Assembly (NCBI GenBank): GCA_031553835.1
Contig: JAVBKX010000014.1
Location: 1-64,000 of the forward strand
Source of the DNA: JAVBKX01 sp031553835
Lineage (GTDB): Bacteria; Bacteroidota; Bacteroidia; Bacteroidales; Azobacteroidaceae
Reading direction: 5' to 3'
Length of the DNA: 64,000 nt
A program made the translations under genes and the position numbers. Positions 45,542 through 53,395 of the stretch are shown in pieces. Positions within the stretch are counted from its first letter, which is position 1; each line of letters opens with the position of its first letter. A model generated the notes under the pieces. The model saw only the letters and a list, made by a program, of their open reading frames with translations, was not told the origin of the DNA and searched no databases.

Positions 45542-46519
45542 ATGAAAAAAAATGAATCCAAATACAAATTGGTTGTCAATCATGTCATTGATGGAATTAA
45601 TTCGGGCCAATACAAAAAAGGGAACTGGATTCCTTCAGTCAACGAATTCAGGAGCCATTACAATTTATCGCGAGATACTGTTTTTACAGGGTTAAAAGAA
45701 TTAAAATCAAAAGGAATTATCGAATCCAATCCCGGAGTCGGTTATTATATTTCCAGCACACAAATTTCTTTCAAACACAATATCTTCCTACTATTCAACG
45801 AACTAAACGAATTCAAGGAAGACATCTATAATTCTTTCATGGAATCTGTCGGAGATTCGGCAACTGTAGATCTCTATTTTCACAACTACAACCGGAAAGT
45901 ATTTGAAACGTTGATCCATGAAGCCAATGGCAAATACACCACTTACATTATCATGTCCGGAAAATTCGAAGGAATCGAACCCTTATTGAACAGTATTTCC
46001 GGCAACATCTTCCTCCTTGATCATTACCACCCGGAATTAAAAGGAAAATATTCGTCTGTTTTCCAAAACTTCGAAAAAGACACCTACGAAGCATTAGTGC
46101 ATGGTCTCCGGAATCTTAAAAAATACAGCCATATCATTATGGTACAAAAAGATAAGAAAGAACCCCAGGAGCGATATCAGGGACTATGCCGGTTTTGCAA
46201 AGAATATCATTTCACGCATGAATACTCCAGCGATGTCAACGACCGGACAATAAAAACGGGTGAAGTATATATGGTAGTCAACGACAGGGATCTGGTGGGA
46301 CTTCTCAAACAAGCCGCTAAACAAAAGTTGAAGGCAGGAAAAAATTTCGGAATTATTTCTTACAACGATACGCCGCTGAAAGAAATACTGGCCGGAGGCA
46401 TTACCACGTTATCTACAGATTTCAAATTAATGGGAAAAACGATGGCCTCGCTCATCAACAAAAAAGGAATCAAAACCATTGAGAATCCATGGGAACTCAA
46501 TATCAGAAAATCGTTATAA
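45542..46519 (+). CDS. GntR-type regulator with LacI-like sensor domain
   Basis: 325 aa. N-terminal winged helix of the GntR family: GQYKKGNWIPSVNEFRSHYN, LSRDTVFTGLKELKSKGII and ESNPGVGYYIS (about 15-75). The C-terminal ~240 residues look like a periplasmic-binding-protein fold, as in AraR of Bacillus or FucR-type regulators. So it is likely a sugar-responsive repressor with an arabinose- or deoxysugar-like effector. It lies 144 bases from the activase start with shared ACTGGTATG boxes between. Convergent with rpe (17-base gap). Confidence 0.82.
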   Translation: MKKNESKYKLVVNHVIDGINSGQYKKGNWIPSVNEFRSHYNLSRDTVFTGLKELKSKGIIESNPGVGYYISSTQISFKHNIFLLFNELNEFKEDIYNSFMESVGDSATVDLYFHNYNRKVFETLIHEANGKYTTYIIMSGKFEGIEPLLNSISGNIFLLDHYHPELKGKYSSVFQNFEKDTYEALVHGLRNLKKYSHIIMVQKDKKEPQERYQGLCRFCKEYHFTHEYSSDVNDRTIKTGEVYMVVNDRDLVGLLKQAAKQKLKAGKNFGIISYNDTPLKEILAGGITTLSTDFKLMGKTMASLINKKGIKTIENPWELNIRKSL

Positions 46520-46536
46520 ACAGTATAACGCGACAG

Positions 46537-47184
46537 TTAGCAGTTTTTCAATGCCTTGATTACATCTTCCGGAGAAGGAGCATTAAACACAAAACTACCG
46601 GTTACCAACACATCCGCTCCGGCCTCCACCAATTGCTTGCCAGTTTCCAAATTCACGCCACCATCCACTTCAATCCAAGTGTTCAAATTTTTCCTCAGGA
46701 TCATTTCTTTCATCCGGCGTACCTTTTCTAATGAATGTGCAATAAATTTTTGTCCGCCAAAACCTGGATTCACCGTCATGAGTAATACTAAATCCACATC
46801 TTGCACTATATCTTCCAACAACTCAACAGGCGTATGCGGGTTGAGCGTTATTCCGGCCTGCATACCTTGTTCTTTGATTTCCCACACCGTACGATGTAAA
46901 TGAACGCAAGCTTCATAATGGACATTCATCAATGAAACGCCGCATCGTTTGGCTTCCGCAATATAGCGTTGCGGATCTACGATCATAAAATGCGCATCCA
47001 ATGGTTTTTTCGCGATGGATGCTATTTGTTGAATAACGGGAAAACCAAATGAAATATTCGGAACAAAAACGCCATCCATAATATCCAAGTGCAGCCAGTC
47101 GGCATCGCTATGATTGATCATTTCAACGTCTTTCCGAAGATTCAGAAAATCAGCGGCCAATAGAGAAGGTGCTATTTTACACAT
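46537..47184 (-). CDS. rpe: ribulose-phosphate 3-epimerase
   Basis: 215 aa TIM barrel interconverting D-ribulose-5-P and D-xylulose-5-P. Motifs IAPSLLAADFLNLRKDVE, WLHLDIMDGVFVPNISFG, LDAHFMIVDP, TVNPGFGGQKFI and IEVDGGVNLET, with the metal and catalytic residues. It is convergent with the GntR-type gene and not part of the sigma factor unit, whose terminator lies just upstream. Links pentoses such as arabinose to the pentose phosphate pathway, though it is also a housekeeping gene. Confidence 0.97.
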   Translation of the reverse strand: MCKIAPSLLAADFLNLRKDVEMINHSDADWLHLDIMDGVFVPNISFGFPVIQQIASIAKKPLDAHFMIVDPQRYIAEAKRCGVSLMNVHYEACVHLHRTVWEIKEQGMQAGITLNPHTPVELLEDIVQDVDLVLLMTVNPGFGGQKFIAHSLEKVRRMKEMILRKNLNTWIEVDGGVNLETGKQLVEAGADVLVTGSFVFNAPSPEDVIKALKNC

Positions 47185-47221
47185 ACATTGTAAATTGAAA
47201 ATGGAGAATTGACTATTGAAA

Positions 47222-47249
47222 AAGCGGCGAACACTGCTGCTCGCCGCTT
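47222..47249 (-). terminator. rho-independent terminator of the sigma factor unit
   Basis: AAGCGGCGA (47222-47230) pairs with TCGCCGCTT (47241-47249) around a 10-base loop. Read on the minus strand, a run of five T follows the stem. It starts eight bases past the stop of the 60-aa gene, so it ends the sigma factor plus small-protein transcript. Confidence 0.8.
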
Positions 47250-47257
47250 GTTACACA

Positions 47258-47440
47258 TTAATTTAACACAAATCCGGATAATTCGGCAGGCAATGACTGC
47301 TCTACATGATACACACGCGCAAACTGCATGATGAGATCCAATCCTAATTTTCCCGGTAGTTGCTTTTTTTTCTTTACTTTTTCGTTTGTAATACTTAAAC
47401 GATACTTACTCGAATTTTCAGATGTAGAAGTATGATCCAT
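47258..47440 (-). CDS. small conserved-looking 60-aa protein after the ECF sigma factor
   Basis: 60 aa, basic N-terminal half (SKYRLSITNEKVKKKKQLPG) and a C-terminal IMQFARVYHVEQSLP...LN. It resembles small proteins of unknown role I have seen in Bacteroidales, often ending with the same pattern (from memory, not searched). No signal or membrane segment. 55 bases after the sigma factor stop and immediately before a strong terminator, so it is co-transcribed. It could be a regulator of the sigma factor, but that is inference. Confidence 0.6.
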   Translation of the reverse strand: MDHTSTSENSSKYRLSITNEKVKKKKQLPGKLGLDLIMQFARVYHVEQSLPAELSGFVLN

Positions 47441-47495
47441 AGGCGCATTTATTAATTAACAATTATATAAACGCAACAATCTACATTATATTGTA

Positions 47496-48092
47496 TCAAT
47501 CGGCAGTAAGAATCATTTTTTTCTCATCGGCTATTCTACGCATATTCAGAATAGCATAGCGCATTCGTCCCAAAGCCGTATTAATGCTGACTCCTGTCAC
47601 ATCGGCAATTTCTTTAAAACTCAAATCCTGGTAGTAACGAAGCATCAATACCTCTCTCTGATTATCCGGAAGATAATTAATCAATTTACGAACATCCGAA
47701 AGAATTTGATCCCGTACCAAACTATCTTCAACAGTTTCATCCGACAATTTCCGGTTATTAAACAAATCTACTTCGCATTCATCATTCGAAACCAATTGCT
47801 CGTTTTTCTCCTGACGGAAATTATCAATAATCAAATTATGAGCAATACGACTGATCCAGGCTTTAAATTTCCCTGTTTCGGTATAACGCCCTTGCTTAAT
47901 AGTAACAATAGCCTTAACAAAAGTCTCCTGGAAGATGTCTTCTGCCAGCTCGCGGTTCCGGACAATAAAAAAGATATAGGAAAAAACGCCATTGCGGTGT
48001 CTGCTCAATAAAACATCGAACGCGGCATTATTACCTGTTGCATACAAACCGACCAATTCTTCATCAGTCATGTCTCTTAACACTGTTGTCAT
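47496..48092 (-). CDS. ECF-type RNA polymerase sigma factor
   Basis: 198 aa. Sigma region 2: FDVLLSRHRNGVFSYIFFIV, ELAEDIFQETFVKAI, FKAWISRIAHNLIIDNFR (about 25-95). Sigma region 4: LPDNQREVLMLRYYQDLSFK, EIADVTGVSINTALGRMRYA (about 130-185). No anti-sigma membrane protein is adjacent, unlike the usual FecI/FecR pairs; only the 60-aa protein follows. An alternative ATG at 48071 is possible. A TACTTTTG -7 box lies at 48115-48122. Confidence 0.93.
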   Translation of the reverse strand: MTTVLRDMTDEELVGLYATGNNAAFDVLLSRHRNGVFSYIFFIVRNRELAEDIFQETFVKAIVTIKQGRYTETGKFKAWISRIAHNLIIDNFRQEKNEQLVSNDECEVDLFNNRKLSDETVEDSLVRDQILSDVRKLINYLPDNQREVLMLRYYQDLSFKEIADVTGVSINTALGRMRYAILNMRRIADEKKMILTAD

Positions 48093-48114
48093 TACATTTT
48101 CCTATTTTGGGGTT

Positions 48115-48122
48115 CAAAAGTA
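48115..48122 (-). promoter_or_regulatory. -7 box for ECF sigma factor gene
   Basis: TACTTTTG on the minus strand, 22 bases before the ATG at 48092, fits TAnnTTTG. The -33 region has only CAAT-type matches at poor spacing, so this is a single-element call. Confidence 0.4.
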
Positions 48123-48237
48123 ATGGTGTACAATAGGCAATAGAAAGATTTAAAAATGAATAATATAGATATTAATAATGCAAATGTATGCTTTTTTTAT
48201 ATATTATGCAATTTTTTCACATTTTTTCATATCTTGC

Positions 48238-49809
48238 TTAAAACTTATATCCTATAGTCAAAATGCCGCGAAGCGTTTCTTCTTTGAATGTGGCAGGATT
48301 CACATTTAAACGATTGGAAGGATGATCCGTATCAGTATCATACATTAAACCTGTTATCGGGCTATATCCATACAAATCCGAAGTTTGGGTACGGTAAACG
48401 AATGCGCCATCAATATAAAATTGTGGAGTAATGCGAATTCCCAAACCAAAAGTGGCATACTGGGTATCTCCTTGTAATACATAATGAGGCATGGTACCTA
48501 CTGTCATAACTTCTTTGTTTCCATCGCGAAATGAAGTTTCCAACGGACTTTGCATCCAGGCATAACCGGCTCTCAGAGACACTTCCGGAAACAAACGATA
48601 TTCCACTCCGGCTTTTACGGTAGAAGCCATCCGGTAATCTTCCTTAATCCATTGATCAGGATCCCATTCCAAATTATATCCATAAGTATCTTTAAACGAC
48701 ATGGATGTATAGTCTTTTATTTCATAATCCACACTGATAATGGCTTTAGTGCCAATCACTCCGGCAAGACTAAATGTCCATTGATACGGAGTTTGAAAAC
48801 GATAATCATATACCCCTGTTTCATCATAAGGTGGGGCGCTGGCAAATATTGGATCAAAACCATTTATATAAGAACCGGTCTGCCCCCAATACAAATCAGT
48901 CAGACTATACCATGTGGGGGAATGATATGCAACTCCTAATCGTAATTCATTGATTGGACGATAAATTGCGCCAACAGAAACCTGGTATCCAGAACCCTTC
49001 GATTCTAAATAATTATCTAAATAAAAAAAATCGCCGCCACCAAAATCTTCATCATAAGAAGAGTTTGTGGAATAATACAAATCAGTTATCGCAAAAGTCA
49101 CTCCCAAAAAAAATTGATCCAGAATATTAACCCCTCCTGAAAAATCATAAGACTTAATATAACCTTCTTCAGAAACTTTCAATTTAGTATTAGGTTTGCC
49201 GACATTATAAGCAGACCAATAGACATCGTCAGTACCATTTTCTAACAAGATTAAACCTCCCTGATAACCCAGTACACTTAACCATGGCGCTCCCGAATCG
49301 TAGGCGGAATTTCCTTCCAGGCTTCTGACATTTACATGCTTTGCCGTCGAAATTCCTGCAATATAGTCAGAAAGCGACGCTCCCTGGTTGTTCCCGGTAG
49401 CTAAATAATTTCTACCAAAATTTTTCAAACGATTATACGAAAATCCATAATTAAAACTTTTCACATTGCCATCTCCCAACGGGCAGTATCCAACATAAGC
49501 AGCATTATTAAAGCTAAAATTAAACTTGCTTTCATCATTTTTAGAACCATCTAAATTGGTATTAACGCCAACCGATGCAAAATCTAAGGAAGTAACTACT
49601 TCTGACGAACGATAGACTCCGATTCCCGCCGGATTACTGGCAATTCCGGTAATATCACCTCCTAATGCGCCAAATGCGCCACCCATGGCCATTCCACGTG
49701 CGGTTCCTGTGAGTTCATTGGTTGAAAAACGAAGCGCATCGATTTCCGATTGAGCCATCATGCCCAAAGGTAAACTCAATAGAGCGAAAAATATAAATTG
49801 TTTTTTCAT
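48238..49809 (-). CDS. FadL/OmpP1-family outer-membrane transporter
   Basis: 523 aa, signal peptide ending GMMAQ. The N-terminal hatch-like EIDALRFSTNELTGTARGMA, MGGAFGALGGDITGIASNPA and GIGVYRSSEVV are typical of the OMPP1/FadL/TodX family; strand-rich remainder with alternating aromatics and terminal TIGYKF. Family proteins import hydrophobic compounds such as long-chain fatty acids; the Bacteroidota members are not well studied. It follows the Gly-Tyr-rich protein gene by about 110 bases and may be co-transcribed. Confidence 0.88.
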   Translation of the reverse strand: MKKQFIFFALLSLPLGMMAQSEIDALRFSTNELTGTARGMAMGGAFGALGGDITGIASNPAGIGVYRSSEVVTSLDFASVGVNTNLDGSKNDESKFNFSFNNAAYVGYCPLGDGNVKSFNYGFSYNRLKNFGRNYLATGNNQGASLSDYIAGISTAKHVNVRSLEGNSAYDSGAPWLSVLGYQGGLILLENGTDDVYWSAYNVGKPNTKLKVSEEGYIKSYDFSGGVNILDQFFLGVTFAITDLYYSTNSSYDEDFGGGDFFYLDNYLESKGSGYQVSVGAIYRPINELRLGVAYHSPTWYSLTDLYWGQTGSYINGFDPIFASAPPYDETGVYDYRFQTPYQWTFSLAGVIGTKAIISVDYEIKDYTSMSFKDTYGYNLEWDPDQWIKEDYRMASTVKAGVEYRLFPEVSLRAGYAWMQSPLETSFRDGNKEVMTVGTMPHYVLQGDTQYATFGLGIRITPQFYIDGAFVYRTQTSDLYGYSPITGLMYDTDTDHPSNRLNVNPATFKEETLRGILTIGYKF

Positions 49810-49920
49810 GTTGCAATATTTTTAATTACAGAAATTCATACCCGGCACCATTGGTAGTGCCGGACATAAAAAATTTCCCAGGTTGTTATTTTATATTCAA
49901 AAAAGACAAGAGTTACTTGA

Positions 49921-51279
49921 TTATCTTCTGCCGGAAGAACGGCCGCCACCGCTGCTGCTGCCACCACCACCGGAGCTACGGGAACTACCGCCGCCACCGC
50001 TATTATAAGATCCGCCACCGCTACTACTACTGGAACGAGAAGGTGCAGAATAACTGCCACTGCTTCCGGACGAACTGCTGCTGGAACGAGAAGGCGCAGA
50101 ATAACTGCCACTATTCCCGGAAGAGCTGCTGCTGGAACGCGGAGTAGAATAACTATCGCCGGAAGAACGCGTGCTTGTCGATGACGAACCGGTACGTGTA
50201 CGAGTAGTAACGGATGATGGTTGATCATTCGATGAAGAACGTGTACTTGTTCTGGAATTAGTAATGCCTTCTCTGCTGCCAGTACTACGGGTCGTAGATT
50301 CGGACGTAACCGAAGAACTACGGGTGGAAGTACGTGTATTTTCTCTTACTACAGTAGTACCATTACTACGAGTAGCTGCATCATCCGACGAACGTGTAGA
50401 AGTTCTGGAAGAAGACCTGACATCACCGGAAGAGCTCCTGGTGGTCACGCCATCCCGGGAAGAAACCCGTCCGCCTGAATAACGAGTATCCGAAGACCGT
50501 CCGCTTGAATAGCGGGTATCAGACGAAGACCGTCCTACAGGAGTATCATACCTCGACGAACTACGCCCTGAAGCATATCGTGCCGACGAACCTCGTCCGT
50601 AAGAATAATAATGTACATTACTATAATAATTTCCGCCATAATACGGGCCATAATAACAACATCCTCCACCATAATACCATGGTGAATACCAAGGTGAATA
50701 CCAGCTACTATAATACCATGGAGAATAATATCCGTACCAGTAAGGCCGATACCAAGGGTCATACCATGGATCGTACCATGGATAATAGCTGCCATAGCCG
50801 TAACCGTAGCCGTAGCCGTAGCCGTAGCCATAACCAAATCCAACGTTAATGGAAAGATTGGATTGCTGTTGCGGTTCATTGGAAAAATCAATGATATATC
50901 CATCATCGCTTATATAAATATCGGCATTATCGGCTCCGACGATAGTAATTTTCGATGGATCATGAAATTTCACAATGCGTTGAGACAGTTCTCCTTCCTC
51001 CATGGCAAATATGCTGTCGTTTTCAGTAACAGGTTCATCTACATATTGATCTTCAGAAGTATATCTCCGGTTATATTCATCCACATTTCGATTATTTTCC
51101 AGTACTGCAGTTACTTCTGTAGATTGGGTTACTACCTTTTTAGCAGGTTGAACTTGTTGTTTGTTTTCTTTTTCCTTTGTAGGAGTGTAATAAATATCAT
51201 CAAAATACACATCATCCTGTGCAGTCATTGTACCGGCCAGGAATAATGTCAGAAATACGGTAAACAATCTTGTCTTCAT
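49921..51279 (-). CDS. secreted low-complexity protein, Gly-Tyr/Trp-Pro and Ser-Arg rich
   Basis: The ATG at 51279 gives a signal peptide ending GTMTAQ; 452 aa. N-terminal ~140 residues are ordinary (DDVYFDDIYYTPTKEKE..., IVGADNADIYISDDGYIIDF). Next an eightfold Gly-Tyr run (about 150-165), then repeats of YPWYDPW/YSPWY and a GGCCYYGPYYGG patch. The C-terminal half is Ser/Thr/Arg/Gly rich with repeats such as GSYSAPSRSSSSS and ends SSGGGRSSGRR. Such composition suggests disordered, silk- or adhesive-like material. No anchor motif or T9SS domain. Function unknown; related proteins occur in many Bacteroidales beside the FadL-like gene (from memory). Confidence 0.75.
   Translation of the reverse strand: MKTRLFTVFLTLFLAGTMTAQDDVYFDDIYYTPTKEKENKQQVQPAKKVVTQSTEVTAVLENNRNVDEYNRRYTSEDQYVDEPVTENDSIFAMEEGELSQRIVKFHDPSKITIVGADNADIYISDDGYIIDFSNEPQQQSNLSINVGFGYGYGYGYGYGYGYGSYYPWYDPWYDPWYRPYWYGYYSPWYYSSWYSPWYSPWYYGGGCCYYGPYYGGNYYSNVHYYSYGRGSSARYASGRSSSRYDTPVGRSSSDTRYSSGRSSDTRYSGGRVSSRDGVTTRSSSGDVRSSSRTSTRSSDDAATRSNGTTVVRENTRTSTRSSSVTSESTTRSTGSREGITNSRTSTRSSSNDQPSSVTTRTRTGSSSTSTRSSGDSYSTPRSSSSSSGNSGSYSAPSRSSSSSSGSSGSYSAPSRSSSSSGGGSYNSGGGGSSRSSGGGGSSSGGGRSSGRR
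50791..50834 (-). repeat. in-frame 6-bp microsatellite encoding Gly-Tyr
   Basis: About seven copies of a hexamer encoding Gly-Tyr (GGCTAC with silent variants). Because the unit is six bases, slippage changes the number of Gly-Tyr pairs without shifting the frame, so length may vary between strains. Confidence 0.75.
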
Positions 51280-51532
51280 AGCTTTGATCCTCAATCTTTT
51301 AATTAATAACAGGAAACCTATACTTACATATAAGACACTTGGAAAAGTCATAAGTTTAAACCTCCTGTAGTTTACAAATACAAAATTAGCTAATTTGCAT
51401 GGATAAACAATTATTTGCATACATTTTAACGTTACATACATAAAAATAAGGATTATAAACAAGCAAAAAAGATTACCTTTGTAGAGTGGAGAATTGAGAA
51501 TGGAGAGTGGAGAGAAGAAAAAAGAATAATAT
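51280..51532. promoter_or_regulatory. divergent promoter gap, Gly-Tyr protein / ygiQ
   Basis: Minus strand: TAATTTTG (51381-51388) with a CAAT-complement near -33 (51408-51411, 19-base spacer) for the Gly-Tyr protein. Plus strand: TACCTTTG (51474-51481) for ygiQ, weak -33. Just after it, 51484-51514 holds a degenerate purine repeat of GAGAATTGAG/GAGAGTGGAG type, and a similar string occurs at 47195-47212. Nothing coding is seen. Confidence 0.45.
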
Positions 51533-53356
51533 ATGCATGAGTGGAAACTGACGGATTGGTTACCAACCACCAAAAAAGAAGTCGAATTGAGAGGATGGGA
51601 TGAATTGGATGTTATCTTATTTTCCGGTGATGCTTATGTTGATCATCCTTCTTTTGGGGCGGCGGTACTCGGCCGATTAATGGAATCGATGGGATTGCGG
51701 GTAGCAATCGTACCCCAACCGAACTGGCGCGATGATTTACGCGATTTTAAAAAACTGGGACAGCCCCGTCTATTTTTTGCCGTCTCAGCAGGAGCCATGG
51801 ATTCCATGATCAATAAATATACGGCAAACAAACGGCTTCGTTCCAATGATGCCTATACTCCGGACGGACGAATTGATATGCGTCCGGAATATCCCACGCT
51901 CGTGTATTCGAGCATATTAAAGCAACTATTTCCCGACACTCCGGTAGTCATCGGCGGAATAGAAGCATCGTTACGCCGTTTGTCGCATTACGATTACTGG
52001 CAGGATAAATTAAAGCCCGGTATTTTGTCTGAAAGTCAAGCCGATCTGTTGATATACGGAATGGGAGAACAACCCATTACCCGGTTGATAAACAAGCTGC
52101 TACAAGGAGAATTATTCAACAATATAAAAGACATTCCACAAACGGTGATCATGGATCAGTTATATGATAAACACGACCATGACGTTGTTTTGTTTTCATA
52201 CGAAGATTGTGTAAAAGATAAAAGAAAACAAGCGCAAAATTTCCGGAACATAGAAGAAGAATCCAATCGGATGAATGCTTCCCGTCTTATCCAACAAACG
52301 GGAGAAAAATTCATGATTGTAAATCCTCCTTTTCCTCCGATGACGACGGACGAAATCGACAAGAGTTTTGATTTACCTTACACACGCCTTCCCCATCCTA
52401 AATATAAAGGAAAAATTATTCCTGCATACGAAATGATACGGCATTCTGTAAATATCCATCGAGGATGTTTCGGCGGTTGCGCTTTTTGTACCATTTCGGC
52501 CCATCAGGGAAAATTCATTGCTTCACGATCCAGGACTTCTATTCTAAATGAAGTGAAATCGGTAACAGAAATGCCCGATTTCAAAGGATATATCAGCGAT
52601 TTGGGAGGTCCATCGGCCAACATGTATCAAATGCAGGGAAAAAACATTGATATCTGTAAAAAGTGTAAAAAACCATCCTGCATTTTCCCTTCAATCTGCA
52701 ATAATTTGAATGCTGACCACAAACCGTTGTTGGAATTATATAAAGACGTCGATCAGGTAAAAGGCATCAAAAAATCATTCGTCGGCAGTGGAATTCGTTA
52801 TGACTTATTGGTCACCCAGTTTGAGGATGGCAATCTGAACAAATCGGCACGTGATTATACGCAGGAATTAATATCCAAACATGTTTCCGGACGATTAAAA
52901 GTCGCTCCGGAACATACTGCTCCTGAAGTATTGAATTGCATCCGGAAACCCTCTTTTGACGATTTTTATAAATTCAAAAAAATATTTGATAAAATCAATC
53001 AGGAGCAAGGTCTCAAACAACAGTTGATCCCTTATTTTATGAGTTCGCACCCGGCTTGTACCGAAACAGACATGGCCGAATTAGCCATCATCGCCCAATC
53101 GTTGAATTTTCAATTGGAACAAGTACAGGATTTCACACCAACGCCGATGACATTAGCTTCAGAAATCTATTATACCGGTTATCACCCTTATACTATGAAG
53201 CCCGTATATACAGCCAAAACTAAAGATGAGAAATTAAACCAACGACAATATTTCTTTTGGTATGACCACAATTACCGGAAACAAATCACCCAATCGCTCT
53301 TGCGGATGAAACGACCGGATTTACTGGAAAAATTAATAATCAAAACAAAAAGCTAA
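51533..53356 (+). CDS. ygiQ: YgiQ-family radical SAM protein
   Basis: 607 aa. N-terminal cobalamin-binding-like region (WDELDVILFSGDAYVDHPSF, GIEASLRRLSHYDYW), then the radical SAM core with cluster motif RGCFGGCAFCTISAHQGKF (about 310-325), a Cys-rich patch CKKCKKPSCIFPSICNN, and SGRLKVAPEHTAPEVL. The family is widespread but its reaction is not known for certain. Monocistronic-looking or followed by trkH after 39 bases. Confidence 0.93.
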   Translation: MHEWKLTDWLPTTKKEVELRGWDELDVILFSGDAYVDHPSFGAAVLGRLMESMGLRVAIVPQPNWRDDLRDFKKLGQPRLFFAVSAGAMDSMINKYTANKRLRSNDAYTPDGRIDMRPEYPTLVYSSILKQLFPDTPVVIGGIEASLRRLSHYDYWQDKLKPGILSESQADLLIYGMGEQPITRLINKLLQGELFNNIKDIPQTVIMDQLYDKHDHDVVLFSYEDCVKDKRKQAQNFRNIEEESNRMNASRLIQQTGEKFMIVNPPFPPMTTDEIDKSFDLPYTRLPHPKYKGKIIPAYEMIRHSVNIHRGCFGGCAFCTISAHQGKFIASRSRTSILNEVKSVTEMPDFKGYISDLGGPSANMYQMQGKNIDICKKCKKPSCIFPSICNNLNADHKPLLELYKDVDQVKGIKKSFVGSGIRYDLLVTQFEDGNLNKSARDYTQELISKHVSGRLKVAPEHTAPEVLNCIRKPSFDDFYKFKKIFDKINQEQGLKQQLIPYFMSSHPACTETDMAELAIIAQSLNFQLEQVQDFTPTPMTLASEIYYTGYHPYTMKPVYTAKTKDEKLNQRQYFFWYDHNYRKQITQSLLRMKRPDLLEKLIIKTKS

Positions 53357-53395
53357 ACCGGGTGTTTTTTAGATTAAAGAAATCGACCCGTCAAC

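Noticed and set aside
49836..50228. 130-aa frame rich in Val/Ala/Pro/Ile overlapping the Gly-Tyr protein gene
   Set aside because: It is a product of the Ser/Gly/Arg repeat codons read in another frame; no signal, no family, and it fully overlaps a better-supported gene.
51280..51573. Extended N-terminus of the Gly-Tyr protein
   Set aside because: The start at 51279 gives a clean signal peptide; the extension crosses the ygiQ promoter and start.
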